Shown one piece after another: positions 8,922-18,482 of a stretch of DNA of 64,000 bases. The stretch's first letter is position 1. The number at the start of each line of letters is the position of its first letter. The DNA is from Aquabacterium sp029268225 (lineage in GTDB: Bacteria > Pseudomonadota > Gammaproteobacteria > Burkholderiales > Burkholderiaceae_C): positions 1 through 64,000 of the forward strand of contig NZ_JBBEYB010000006.1 in the NCBI RefSeq assembly GCF_037482285.1, in the 5' to 3' direction. The position numbers and the translations under genes were made by a program. A model generated the notes under the pieces. That model made no database searches. It was given only the letters and a program-made list of their open reading frames with translations, and had not been told where the DNA came from.

Positions 8922-9895
8922 AGACCCGCAACAATTTGCATGCGCGTGTCGAGCAGTACCTTGCCGAGCGACGCCGCTTGGGCTTCGCGCTTCGGACCCC
9001 TGCTTTTTCCTTGCGCAGCTTCGTGCGCCATATCGAAGTCGTCGGCCACCGCGGCCCGCTGACTATCGAAGTCATGACCGATTGGGCGCGGCGCGACAGC
9101 CACGGTAGCGATGATCCCCACACCTGGGCGCGGCGTCTGAAGCATCTGCGCTCGTTCGCGCGGTGGTTACGGCAGTTCGAACCTCTCACCGAGATCCCAG
9201 ACCACACAATCTTCGGTCGCATCGACGAGCGCCAGGCACCGCACATCTACAGCGAGCACGAGATCGTCGACCTGTTGGCAGCTGCGCGGGGACTCGGTCC
9301 GGCATCGGCCCCGCGCGGGGCCGTCTTCGAGACATTGTTCGGTCTTATTGCCAGCTGTGGGCTGCGTATCAGCGAGGCGCTCGCATTGCGCAATGATGAC
9401 GTCGATCTCAGGCGCGGGATGCTACTCATCCGTAAAGCCAAGTTCGGCAAGTCACGCCAAGTGCCGATGCACCGGAGCACTGTCGAAGCACTGCGACGCT
9501 ACCGGTCAACGCTCGACCTGGCGGGCGAGTCCGCTGCTCCCGAAGTCGCGTTCTTCATCGGCACACGAGGTCAACGGCATGGGCTGCCACTGGGCGATCG
9601 CCAGGTCCATCGTGTCTTTGTCGAGTTGCGAGAACAACTGGGCTGGCGCAATCGCGGGAACCATCATGCGCCGCGCATTCACGACCTGCGCCACACCTTC
9701 GTTGTGCGTCGCATCACGCAGTGGCAGACGCAGGGTGTCGACGTCGACCAGGCGATGCTGGCGTTGTCCACCTATGTCGGACACGCGGAAGTGGGCAACA
9801 CCTATTGGTACCTTTCGGCAGCGCCGGAATTGATGGCAGTCGCAGCGAATCGCTTCGCGTCGTTCGTTGCGCGCAAGGGGGTGTCCCATGCGTAA
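8918..9895 (+). CDS. ritB: Tyrosine recombinase, second gene of RIT trio
   Basis: A 325-residue recombinase. The catalytic set is complete: Arg150 in CGLRISEAL, HDLRHTF, and YVGHAEVGNTYWY. The second Tyr (298) lies nine residues after the His, as in XerD-type enzymes, and is the likely nucleophile. The start ATG at 8918 overlaps the TGA of the first recombinase. A TTG 18 bp upstream is possible but less likely given the coupling pattern. The 3' end overlaps the third recombinase by 8 bp. Confidence 0.9.
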   Translation: MKTRNNLHARVEQYLAERRRLGFALRTPAFSLRSFVRHIEVVGHRGPLTIEVMTDWARRDSHGSDDPHTWARRLKHLRSFARWLRQFEPLTEIPDHTIFGRIDERQAPHIYSEHEIVDLLAAARGLGPASAPRGAVFETLFGLIASCGLRISEALALRNDDVDLRRGMLLIRKAKFGKSRQVPMHRSTVEALRRYRSTLDLAGESAAPEVAFFIGTRGQRHGLPLGDRQVHRVFVELREQLGWRNRGNHHAPRIHDLRHTFVVRRITQWQTQGVDVDQAMLALSTYVGHAEVGNTYWYLSAAPELMAVAANRFASFVARKGVSHA

Positions 9896-10901
9896 TTCCA
9901 TTGCACCGAAGCCCCCGTCCTTTGCTTCTCTGGTTCAGCAGTTCTTCACCGAGTACCTGGTCTCGCAGCGCGCGCTCAGTCCCCGCACGGTAGCCTGCTA
10001 CCGCGATGCATTGATGCTCTTCCTGGATTTTGCAAGCCGACGATTGGGCAGAGCGCCGACAGACATACGGATGGCGGACCTGTTGCCTGATTTGATCCTG
10101 GCATTCCTCGATCATCTTGAGCACAACCGACACAACTCAATCCGCAGCCGCAATCTGCGCCTCACCGCACTGCGAGCGTTCCTGAAGTTCGCCGGTCGAC
10201 GCGATGTGACGTCGCTTCACGTCGTCGAGCAGGCAATGGCCGTGCCGATGAAGCGCTTCGAGCAGCCGATGTTGGGCTATCTGACGCGGCAGGAGATGGA
10301 GGCAGTTCTCGGGCAGCCGGGACCCCTTTGGTCCTCGCAGCGGGACCATCTCCTGCTGACGATGCTCTACAACACGGGCGCCCGCGTCTCCGAGATCATC
10401 GGGGTGCGCGTGGTCGACGTCATCATCGACGGCGCGGCCTGCGTGCACCTGCATGGCAAGGGGCGCAAGCTGCGATCGATACCACTGTGGGACACGACCG
10501 TCGTGGAGGTGCGTGCCTGGTTGCGGCGCAATCCAACGCTGCGCGGTGAGGCCGCCTTGCTACCCAACCGCTATGGGCAAGCAATGTCCAGATCCAATGT
10601 TGCTCAGCGCCTGCACCTGGCAGTGGCGCGGGCTGCCGAGAGCGAGCCCGACATCCTCAAGAAGGCGGTCTCGCCGCACACGCTACGGCACACGACCGCA
10701 ATGCATTTGCTGCAGTCAGGCGTGCCGTTCAACGTGATCGCCGTATGGCTCGGGCACGAAAGCATGAATACCACCCATCGCTACATTGAGGCCAATCTGG
10801 CCATGAAGGAAATGGCGCTGGCGAGGCTTGAGCCGCCCGATACCAAGATGGGGAAGTTCCGGGCCCCGGACGCGCTCATGCGGTTCTTGCAGTCGCTGTA
10901 A
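9888..10901 (+). CDS. ritC: Tyrosine recombinase, third gene of RIT trio
   Basis: A 337-residue XerC/D-like recombinase with an N-terminal SAM-like domain (residues about 10-115) and a catalytic domain containing Arg166 (TGARVSEI), HTLRHTTA, LGHESMNTT and Tyr299 (HRYIE). The ATG at 9888 lies inside the end of the second gene, continuing the overlapping layout. The right inverted repeat begins 70 bp after the stop. Confidence 0.9.
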   Translation: MRNSIAPKPPSFASLVQQFFTEYLVSQRALSPRTVACYRDALMLFLDFASRRLGRAPTDIRMADLLPDLILAFLDHLEHNRHNSIRSRNLRLTALRAFLKFAGRRDVTSLHVVEQAMAVPMKRFEQPMLGYLTRQEMEAVLGQPGPLWSSQRDHLLLTMLYNTGARVSEIIGVRVVDVIIDGAACVHLHGKGRKLRSIPLWDTTVVEVRAWLRRNPTLRGEAALLPNRYGQAMSRSNVAQRLHLAVARAAESEPDILKKAVSPHTLRHTTAMHLLQSGVPFNVIAVWLGHESMNTTHRYIEANLAMKEMALARLEPPDTKMGKFRAPDALMRFLQSL

Positions 10902-10971
10902 CTATGCTTAGGAGGCACCGGCATCCATAGGTCGCCGCCCCTCGGTGTCTGTGCCATCGGCCTGCCGCATA

Positions 10972-11003
10972 TGCACATAGTTGCGAGCTGCGCATAGGCA
11001 GCG
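10972..11003. repeat. RIT right inverted repeat
   Basis: Reverse complement matches 7513-7544 at 28 of 32 positions. Immediately outside is a second small palindrome (GCGCTATG ... CATAGCGC, about 11001-11027), which may be part of the recombination site or of flanking sequence. Confidence 0.75.
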
Positions 11004-11614
11004 CTATGTAAAGCTCGCCATAGCGCTGCAGAGCTGCCTGTCATGAGGGCAGCTTCAGGCTGTTAGCAGCCAATCCGTTGGCGTCCAACCGAAGACCGCA
11101 AACAGCCTGAAGCAGGCATTGCGTCTCGCACCTTTGACGCGCTTGCGGTCAATCAGGCGCAGCCCCGCATCAGCCTGAAGCCAAGCTTGCCAGGCGAACC
11201 GCTCCTATACACAGAAGGCGGGCTTCTGGGCTGCAGGAATGACGGGCTGCGATACAACCACAACCGTCCTTGCCTCGACAGCGACAGCGCGTAACGTTTG
11301 CGCATCGCGTTGATCGTTGCAGCTGCTGTGCGCTCAACTTAGTACGGTTATGGGCGTGCAGCATCGGAGGTCGAATGAGGGGACAGGGTCGAACAAGCTA
11401 GGGAACTCATGATCGGATGACTTACCGTTGAGGAAGCCTCCGATCAAATGGCTGCGGTCGCGCCTGCCCGTATTACTCTTCGAAGTGGAAGTGGTTTTGG
11501 CGTGTCATCGTCCTCTTGATTACATCAACATCGCCGGACGCGATTGCTCGCTTGTACACGAAGTTGAGATGATCTTTCGGCTTAGCATGAGGCATGCCAC
11601 TTCGGTGCACATAC
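11004..11614. other. Intergenic region between RIT element and catabolic island
   Basis: No gene is recognised. The segment contains three copies of a CAGCCTGAAGC-type motif (11050-11062 inverted, 11103-11113, 11171-11181). The same motif recurs near 26424 and elsewhere and looks like a dispersed intergenic repeat of this genome. The GC content falls noticeably towards the right, at the junction with the AT-richer island. Confidence 0.4.
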
Positions 11615-11652
11615 GGAAAACCATGACTCATGGTTTTTCCCTAGGAAAAAAA
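11615..11652. promoter_or_regulatory. Palindromic operator candidate upstream of XRE-cupin regulator
   Basis: GGAAAACCATG / CATGGTTTTTCC forms a near-perfect inverted repeat at 11615-11640, immediately followed by a second one, TTTTTCC CTA GGAAAAA. Two overlapping palindromes about 40 bp upstream of an HTH-cupin gene are likely sites for autoregulation. I found no equally good copy in front of the downstream permease or hydantoinase genes. Confidence 0.5.
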
Positions 11653-11692
11653 GAAGCTTTTTTTTCCGGACATGTCTAACATGGAGTTATGG

Positions 11693-12322
11693 ATGGTTAA
11701 CAAAAAAACACGTTTGGGGTCTTCGCTGAACATCGCGACGGAATCGCAGCCAGCAATTCGTGCTGCAGATGACCGTATTGGTGAAGACATCCGTGGGCTA
11801 AGGAAAGCCAAACGGCTTACGTTGGCCGAGTTGGCCAGTCGCATCAATCGGTCAGTGGCATACCTGAGTAAGTTGGAACGCAACCTCACCAAGCCATCGA
11901 TCACAGAACTTAAGGCGCTTAGCGTGGCGCTAGGCGTGAAGATTAACTTCTTCTTTCATGAACCGGAGGCAAGAGACCCATCAGAGCGACGAATCGTTGT
12001 GAGAAAAGCGGATCGACGTCGCCTGAACTTCGCTGATGGCATCACAGACTACCTTCTGTCCCCCACTCTCGAGGGGCCATTGGAAGTGTTGCTGTCAGTC
12101 TTTGAGCCTGGCGCAACCAGTGGCAACGACCCATATGTGCATGATGGAGATGAGGCCGGGGTCGTTGTGTCGGGAAGCTTAGAGCTCTGGGTCGGGGAGG
12201 ATCATTTCACCGTCGAGGCGGGGGACAGCTTTACTTTCAAGAGTTCACTGCCACATCGTTACAGGAACCCAGGAGAAGTGGAAACACGAGTGATCTGGAT
12301 TTTGACGCCACCGAGCTACTAG
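11693..12322 (+). CDS. XRE-family regulator with C-terminal cupin sensor domain
   Basis: Residues about 30-85 form a Cro/C1-type helix-turn-helix (RGLRKAKRLTLAELASRI ... AYLSKLER). Residues about 130-205 form a cupin barrel (HDGDEAGVVVSGSLELWV, SFTFKSSLPHRYRN). This is the layout of PuuR-like regulators, which sense small nitrogenous metabolites. The ATG at 11693 has GGAG six bases upstream and is preferred; in-frame ATGs at 11672 and 11681 are alternatives. It stands at the front of the permease-porin-hydantoinase island and probably controls it. A palindrome just upstream suggests autoregulation. Confidence 0.88.
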   Translation: MVNKKTRLGSSLNIATESQPAIRAADDRIGEDIRGLRKAKRLTLAELASRINRSVAYLSKLERNLTKPSITELKALSVALGVKINFFFHEPEARDPSERRIVVRKADRRRLNFADGITDYLLSPTLEGPLEVLLSVFEPGATSGNDPYVHDGDEAGVVVSGSLELWVGEDHFTVEAGDSFTFKSSLPHRYRNPGEVETRVIWILTPPSY

Positions 12323-12623
12323 CCGGCTCCAACTTCGTCAGTCAAAAGCTATCCCCACTCACAGCGCTGAGTGGGGAGAGTTATCCGCATCGTTGGACTT
12401 GACGAGGGACGTGGCTTATCGAGCGAAATGTGCCAACCGTTGATAACGGTTGCGCAAACCACTGACGCATCTTTGGCGTGCATCAGTGTGGACGAGTGCG
12501 CCTTAAAACTGCACCTGAACGCAGAAGACGCATAGGCCCGTAACCAGCCAAAAGCTGAAACCGAAACTGCAACTGTGTTGCGGTAAGGATCAACTGCGCC
12601 CATTTTATACCGAGGAGACAAGA

Positions 12624-13988
12624 ATGGCAACCAAGATTGAAACAAACGACGATGAAGATTTTTCTTCATGTCCAGTACCAGAAAGTGGGCGCATGGGGCG
12701 CCTAAGCCTCACCATGGCGTGGTGGGCGTTATGTAGTGCGATGTTCTGGTTGATGGTGCCTGCGACCTTGGCACTTACCCTTGGGACCAAGAATGTGCTG
12801 ATTGGACTTGCACTGTCCACTGCGGCGTATGCCCTGATCAATGCTGCAATCACCCGATTTTCGATTCGAACGGGTTTATCAGTGGCCCAATTCTCTCAGA
12901 TAGTTTTTGGGAAAATAGGGGCGCAGCTCGCTACGCTACTGTTCTTCGCGACAGCGATCTACTATGTGGTGTTCGAGGGCTCAGTCATTGCTGTGGCCAT
13001 CAATGCTTACTATCCAATAGTGGATATGAACCTAGCATACCTGATTGTCGTGTGCTACAGCGTTCCATTGGTCTTTGGCAGCGTGCAACACTGGCTTGAT
13101 AAATTTAACGGCGTTCTGTTGCCGTTCTATTTGATCGGCTTGGGTGCTGCAGTAGTCATGACCTTGGGTGAGTATGGCTATAGCGATGCGTGGTTGAACC
13201 TCGGTCCTGCAAACGGGGCTCCTGCCGACGGATGGTGGCATTGCTTTACGTACTTCATGGGCGTTTGGATTGTCATGATGTACACCTGGGACTACGCTCG
13301 CTTTGGTCGTAAAGAGGACAGCACCTATCACGCAAAGATTAACTTTGGCTGGGTTTTCTACGCCTTCACTTTCATGGTGAACGCGATCGTTGGTATTTTC
13401 ATTGCTGGCACCATCCCATTGGAAGGGGGCATCAATGAGGTATCTGCAGTGCTGGGTCTGTTGAAGCTGATGGGATTCGTCGGCCTCGCATTTGTTTGGG
13501 TTAGTCAGACTCGCATTAATACGGCTAGCTTTTACCTCGCGTCTGTGAATATGCAAATGTTCTTCAAGTCTACATTGAAGCTCAATTTGCCAAAGTTCAT
13601 CTGGGCTGTGGTTGTAGGCGCGATTGTGTATTTCTTGATGCTCCAGAACGTGTTTACGTTCATTTTGCAAGCGTTGTCCTACCAAGGAACATTTGTTGTG
13701 GCATGGGTAGCGATTGCCTTGGTGCAAATTTACCTGTCCCGCAATGCCAACGCCAACGCAGCGCACCTGACTGCTCGTATTGAACGCGCTCCCATTGCTA
13801 AATGGCGTGCGCTCGGAGTCTGGGTATTGGCTTCTGCCACCGGTATCTGCTTAATCCAAGCTCAGGGCGTATATGCCTCATGGTCCGCTCCTGCGACTGC
13901 ATTGATTGCGGCAGCTGGATATGCCTTGGTCGCTCGACGTGAACCTGTGTTGTCGGTGAACGGCAAGCTGAGTGCGGTGGCCGAATAA
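12624..13988 (+). CDS. NCS1-family nucleobase/hydantoin-type permease
   Basis: A 454-residue integral membrane protein with about 12 hydrophobic segments starting at residue 30 (MAWWALCSAMFWLMVPATLA). It belongs to the NCS1 family (cytosine, purine, allantoin and hydantoin symporters), which import cyclic nitrogen compounds with H+ or Na+. GAGGAG precedes the ATG. Placement between an XRE-cupin regulator and an outer-membrane porin, upstream of a hydantoinase operon, suggests it carries the substrate of that pathway. The exact ligand cannot be read from sequence. Confidence 0.8.
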   Translation: MATKIETNDDEDFSSCPVPESGRMGRLSLTMAWWALCSAMFWLMVPATLALTLGTKNVLIGLALSTAAYALINAAITRFSIRTGLSVAQFSQIVFGKIGAQLATLLFFATAIYYVVFEGSVIAVAINAYYPIVDMNLAYLIVVCYSVPLVFGSVQHWLDKFNGVLLPFYLIGLGAAVVMTLGEYGYSDAWLNLGPANGAPADGWWHCFTYFMGVWIVMMYTWDYARFGRKEDSTYHAKINFGWVFYAFTFMVNAIVGIFIAGTIPLEGGINEVSAVLGLLKLMGFVGLAFVWVSQTRINTASFYLASVNMQMFFKSTLKLNLPKFIWAVVVGAIVYFLMLQNVFTFILQALSYQGTFVVAWVAIALVQIYLSRNANANAAHLTARIERAPIAKWRALGVWVLASATGICLIQAQGVYASWSAPATALIAAAGYALVARREPVLSVNGKLSAVAE

Positions 13989-14156
13989 GAGTCGTCCAAT
14001 AGCGAAGATGCTGTAGTGGGGGGCTGCATTTTAGAGTCGCTCCCCCGCAGGCAACCATCAATCTTAATAAAGCGTTACTTGTGTGATGTGCGCCCGCCAA
14101 TGCCAAACTGAAATAGGCGGGTGGTGTGTCATTTAAATTTAGATAGGATATACGTC

Positions 14157-15179
14157 ATGAAAACTCGAATCGGTGCATTGGTTATCGGCGCGTTCGCCGC
14201 TCAAGGCGCAATGGCGCAGAGCAATGTCTCTATCTTTGGCACGCTGGATCTGAGTGTGAGAACCATCAAAAACGAAGGTGCTTCTATGTTCACTAGTGTT
14301 GGTGCACAAGGGAATATGGCAAACCGAATTGGATTCAAAGGTGAAGAGGACCTGGGTGGGAACATGAAGGCCACCTTCCACCTTGAGGCAGGGATTTTGC
14401 CAGACACAGGCGAATCCATGGGTCAAGCGTACGGGATTGGGTTCTGGAATCGCCAATCAACGGTCGGCCTGAAAGGCAACTTCGGTGAAGTCAAGTTGGG
14501 GCGAGATTGGACTGCTAGTTACCTCAGCATGTCAATTTATGATCCATCGTTTGGCTTCGGCGTTGCCGACACGCTTCATGTTTCAAGGAATACCCTCCAG
14601 CCGACATATTTCTGGGCGAACAATGCTATCAGTTATACGTTGCCGTCCAACCTTGGGGGGGTGTACGGGCAATTGATGTACGCGCCTGGTGAGTCGACGG
14701 TCAATGGCAAGTACACCGGAGGTCGGTTCGGTTACGGGGCCGGACCCTATGATGTGTCCGTATCATTTGGCTCACAAGATGTGTTGGGCGGGAGCTTCAA
14801 GGTTTTCAGCATTGGTGGTGCGTATGACATGGGCGTCGTGAAGCTGACGGCACTCTACAACCGCGAGAAAGTTGTTGATGCCAAGGAGACGCGTGTGGTG
14901 CTCGGTGTGACTGTGCCCATCGGTTCAAACTATGCCTTCGTATCATTCGCGAAGAGCTCGGTCTCCGATTTTCCGGGTGCTCACGGGGCCTCGCAAATTG
15001 GTGGCGGATATGTGCACACACTCTCCAAACGCACCGCCGTTTATGCGAACGCAGCTTGGTTGACCAACAAAGGAGACGGGCAACTGAGCACAACGAACTT
15101 TGGATCGTTTGGTTCAACTGCGCCTGTGCCGGGCGGTAAGTCGCAGGGCTTCGAGATCGGGGTGCGACACAACTTCTGA
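14157..15179 (+). CDS. Outer-membrane porin (Gram-negative general porin family)
   Basis: A 340-residue porin of the betaproteobacterial trimeric type. A signal peptide (MKTRIGALVIGAFAAQGAMAQ, cleaved after AMA) is followed by SNVSIFGTLDLSV, the standard first strand. The protein ends in a C-terminal Phe (VRHNF), the BAM recognition signature. The ATG at 14157 starts the signal peptide; in-frame codons upstream add no recognisable sequence. It stands between the permease and the hydantoinase genes and likely provides outer-membrane entry for the same substrate. A strong hairpin follows 40 bp downstream. Confidence 0.9.
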   Translation: MKTRIGALVIGAFAAQGAMAQSNVSIFGTLDLSVRTIKNEGASMFTSVGAQGNMANRIGFKGEEDLGGNMKATFHLEAGILPDTGESMGQAYGIGFWNRQSTVGLKGNFGEVKLGRDWTASYLSMSIYDPSFGFGVADTLHVSRNTLQPTYFWANNAISYTLPSNLGGVYGQLMYAPGESTVNGKYTGGRFGYGAGPYDVSVSFGSQDVLGGSFKVFSIGGAYDMGVVKLTALYNREKVVDAKETRVVLGVTVPIGSNYAFVSFAKSSVSDFPGAHGASQIGGGYVHTLSKRTAVYANAAWLTNKGDGQLSTTNFGSFGSTAPVPGGKSQGFEIGVRHNF

Positions 15180-15220
15180 TTCGTTAGATGGTGACTGCCA
15201 GCATTAGCGGTCACTGCAAT

Positions 15221-15257
15221 GGTGCCCTCTGACCAAGTCGTGAGACCAGAGGGCACC
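15221..15257. terminator. Hairpin downstream of porin
   Basis: A perfect 11-bp stem (GGTGCCCTCTG 15221-15231 / CAGAGGGCACC 15247-15257) with a 15-nt loop, but no T-run. It may stop or stabilise the porin transcript. Confidence 0.55.
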
Positions 15258-16442
15258 GAAGGCAGTATCTAGTACGGATACTATGACCTTCTTTTCGAGA
15301 AAAGACAGGCTAGCACCCTAAATCTGCCTGGGATTAATCCCATATGGCAACGTCCTGGCACGGGTGTTTCTGATTTGTGTCGTCTGCGTCATTACGCAAA
15401 TGCACACTCCATTGAGTATGGATCGCGGCACCGCTATCGTTGTGGGGCTGCGTTTAAGCAGAGGCCACCCCGAGGCATTGTGTTTGCGTTCACTGCGGCC
15501 CTTAGGGATTGCACACTGCTAGCGTCGGGTGATGCGTAAGGGACACGCTATTCACCACAGGCGGACAACGCACGTATATGCTTCCAAAACTCGTTCTTAT
15601 CTTCTATCTATCTCACAGTTCATCAAGGCACTTCGCATCTGCTTTGGAATAATTAATGTGTTTGTGACTTGAGTGCCTTATCACATTGATACGGTATACA
15701 CAACGAGCTTTAGTGAGAGCCATGCGTTCGTGGAGGTTTTGAAGATTTGTTCACAAGCCGCGATGAGCATAGATCGTGTTCCATTGTGTGCCTGTTCATA
15801 GGGTTTGAATCTCTGCAGGCATATACGTTGACCTCCTTGCTAAATCAGGGGTGCTTCTAAGTGCCTTCACAGCAACCGCAGTACGACTGGCCCCATGTCA
15901 ACCAGTGTGTGAAAGAACTGCTGCTCGAAAGCAATAGGCATCTCAGGTAAGCCGGAATGGATAAAGAACTAGTGATAACCCCAGGCCTCAATGCTGCGGT
16001 TGCGGGTAACCACTAGTGTCACCTCTTCCAAGCAAGATGGGACTCAGTTCCACGGTGCAGCCATTTCGGATGTGGCGACGACACTCTCATGGCTTTGCCA
16101 GCATTTGCCAATCGAGTCATTTCAGTCCGCTTTGCAGCATGCAACACAAGGGTAAACCCTCAAATACTTTGACGTTTTTGGGCTGATCTCCACATATTCA
16201 ATACATCCGCGGCACCTTTGCGTCGAATCACGAAATGAAGTTTTGGGTTGTGGACGACGGATGCTCATAACGTTACAGATGTCAGATTAATTGGCCGTCC
16301 AGCCTGCAAAAGTAGGCATTAGTACGATAGTAGGATGCCTGTTCTTAAATTCCTAGTTCAGCATCATTGATGAGCATTGTGGTGCGATTGAACAATTAAG
16401 TCCCCGAGCTAAATTTCAGCAATTACTAGAGGAGCCATTAGC
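15258..16442. other. 1.2-kb stretch without recognisable gene
   Basis: No open frame with a domain or a ribosome site was found on either strand. Composition is AT-richer than the flanks. An imperfect 13-bp inverted repeat lies near 15968-16017 (ACTAGTGATAACC ... GGTAACCACTAGT). The last 100 bp should hold the promoter of the hydantoinase operon, but no clear consensus pair is visible. This could be the remains of a decayed gene, a long leader or a non-coding RNA locus. Confidence 0.4.
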
Positions 16443-18470
16443 ATGTGGAGAGTTGGTGTAGACGTCGGCGGCACTTTCACTGACCTGTTTGCCTGGGAAG
16501 AAAAAACCGGTAAACAAGTTACAGCCAAAGTGCTGACCACCAAACAGGACCGTTCTATTGCGGTGCTTCAAGCGATCGAGAAAGCAGGTATTGCGATCTC
16601 TGATATTTCGTATTTGATGCACGGCACGACTACGGCTACAAATGCTCTAATTGAGCGAAATTATCCGGACGCCGCGTTTATTACGACGGAAGGCTTTCGA
16701 GACACTATCGAAATTGGCCGTCAACATCGCGAGCATCTGTACGACCCGTATCAGACCAAGCCGAAGCCGATTATCAAGCGTCGCTTCCGCTTCACGGTGC
16801 CTGAGCGTATCAACGTGCAAGGTGAGGTCGATCGCCCGTTGGATGTGAATGCCGCTCACGAGGTGGCAAAGCGCATCAAGGATGCAGGCATCCAGGCTGT
16901 TGCGATTGGCTTCATCAATTCTTATGTGAGTGCCAAGCATGAGGAGCAAATGCGCGACATCCTGTTGCAGCACTGCCCCGATGTGCATGTGGTTCTCTCC
17001 GCTGAGACACGTCCTGTCTTCCGCGAGCACGGTCGCTTCATGACCACTGCCGTGCGGGCGGCTTGTATGCCCGTGATGGCCAAGTACATGGACGACCTGG
17101 AGGCGCGCCTCAATTTGCACAAGTTCGAAGGCAAGTTGCTGATCCTCAAGAGCAGTGGTGGTGTGATGTCTGCTGACGTTGCACGCGAGCATCCTGAGGA
17201 CATGCTTGAGTCCGGTCCAGCTGGTGGTGTCGCATACGCTGGCTACCTGACTGAACAGAGCGGCTTTGAGCGGATCCTCCACACAGACGTCGGTGGCACC
17301 AGCTTTGACGTGTCGATCGTAGAAAACGGTCGTGGGCTTATCACACGAGATCACGAGCTCGAGTGGGAGGTGCCAATTGTTGTCCCAATGCTGGACATCC
17401 ACAGCGTTGGCGCAGGTGGTGGGTCTATCGGTTGGGTGGATCAAGGCGGATCGCTTCGTGTTGGCCCCCAGAGCGCTGGTTCAGAGCCCGGCCCCGTTTG
17501 CTATGGCCGTGGTGGTACCCAGCCGACGATCACAGACGCCAACCTGATCCTGGGGCGCCTTGATCCGACCCTTAGCGGCAAGATGACTCTTGACCGGGAT
17601 GCAGCTTTTGCTGCCATGGAAAAACTCGCTAACAAGATCGGGCTTTCCACGCTGGCAACCGCCGAAGGGATGATTCGAATCGGTTGCGAATACATGGCGC
17701 AAGCCGTCAAGAAAATCTTGGTCTCGCGTGGCCGTGATCCGCGTGACTTTGTATTCGCGAGCTTTGGCGGCGCTGGCGCCCTGCATGCTTGCTTTGTCGC
17801 CAAGTCGATGAACATCCCCAAGGTCATCGTGCCCCCACATGCCGGTGTCGCCTCCGCATTCGGTGCGACGGCAATGGATCTCCGTCAAGACATTGAGCAC
17901 TTCTATTACACGCCAGTGCAAAGTGCCGACGTTAGCAAAATCAATGGCATCTTTGCAGAACTGGAATCCAAGGCAAAGGCGGCACTCAAAGCGCAAGGCT
18001 TTGCCAACGAGAGCGAAATTGAGCTCGTTCGTACCGCCCAAATGCGCTACGTGGGTCAGTCCTATGAAGTTGAAACACCGATCCCCGGTGGTGTTTTGAC
18101 AGCGGCTAATTTGCCAGATATCGAAACAGAATTCCACGCCTGTCACCTGAAGGAGTTCGGTGTCAGCTCTGAGGATTTTGCGCCGGCATTTGTTTCGTTT
18201 GCTGTTGCCGCAATTGGTCGCATGGATAACCCACCGCCTGTCGAGGTGTCTCACACCGCCAGTGGGGAAATCCTCAAAGGTGAACGAGAAGTGTACTTCG
18301 AAGGTGTTTGGACCAATTGCAAGGTATACAGCGGTGAAGCCTTGGGCACACAGCACCGAATTGAAGGTCCTGCCATCGTTGAGTATGAGCATGCTTGCAC
18401 GGTCCTGCCGCCACAGACACATGCACATGTGAATGCCATGGGTGCATTGGTTATCGATATCAAATACTGA
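16443..18470 (+). CDS. hyuA: Hydantoinase/oxoprolinase family protein, A subunit (ATP-dependent lactam hydrolase)
   Basis: A 675-residue protein of the HyuA / N-methylhydantoinase A family. The N-terminal acetate-kinase-like ATPase starts with GVDVGGTFTDLF (residues 5-16) and HGTTTATNAL. The middle domain contains DVGGTSFDVSIV and SVGAGGGSIGW, the phosphate-binding loops. These enzymes use ATP to open cyclic amides (N-methylhydantoin, hydantoins, 5-oxoproline, caprolactam) together with a B subunit, encoded 12 bp downstream. GAGGAG lies upstream of the ATG. Downstream genes for a flavin amine oxidase and a semialdehyde dehydrogenase fit ring opening to an amino acid followed by oxidation. The substrate itself is not determined by sequence. 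Confidence 0.9.
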   Translation: MWRVGVDVGGTFTDLFAWEEKTGKQVTAKVLTTKQDRSIAVLQAIEKAGIAISDISYLMHGTTTATNALIERNYPDAAFITTEGFRDTIEIGRQHREHLYDPYQTKPKPIIKRRFRFTVPERINVQGEVDRPLDVNAAHEVAKRIKDAGIQAVAIGFINSYVSAKHEEQMRDILLQHCPDVHVVLSAETRPVFREHGRFMTTAVRAACMPVMAKYMDDLEARLNLHKFEGKLLILKSSGGVMSADVAREHPEDMLESGPAGGVAYAGYLTEQSGFERILHTDVGGTSFDVSIVENGRGLITRDHELEWEVPIVVPMLDIHSVGAGGGSIGWVDQGGSLRVGPQSAGSEPGPVCYGRGGTQPTITDANLILGRLDPTLSGKMTLDRDAAFAAMEKLANKIGLSTLATAEGMIRIGCEYMAQAVKKILVSRGRDPRDFVFASFGGAGALHACFVAKSMNIPKVIVPPHAGVASAFGATAMDLRQDIEHFYYTPVQSADVSKINGIFAELESKAKAALKAQGFANESEIELVRTAQMRYVGQSYEVETPIPGGVLTAANLPDIETEFHACHLKEFGVSSEDFAPAFVSFAVAAIGRMDNPPPVEVSHTASGEILKGEREVYFEGVWTNCKVYSGEALGTQHRIEGPAIVEYEHACTVLPPQTHAHVNAMGALVIDIKY

Positions 18471-18482
18471 AAGGAGACATAT

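Larger units (their letters stand above)
7513..11003 (+). mobile_element. RIT element (recombinase-in-trio) with 32-bp inverted repeats
   Basis: Three overlapping tyrosine recombinase genes are enclosed by an inverted repeat. Positions 7513-7544 match the reverse complement of 10972-11003 at 28 of 32 bases (shared core CGCAACTATG). Three recombinases of distinct subfamilies in fixed order, coupled by ATGA-type overlaps, define RIT elements. The total length of about 3.5 kb fits. All three genes have complete catalytic residues, so the element may be functional. I could not identify a target duplication. Confidence 0.85.

Noticed and set aside
11428..11679. 83-codon plus-strand frame before the XRE-cupin gene
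   Set aside because: No domain, and it runs through the palindromic operator region and into the regulator start.
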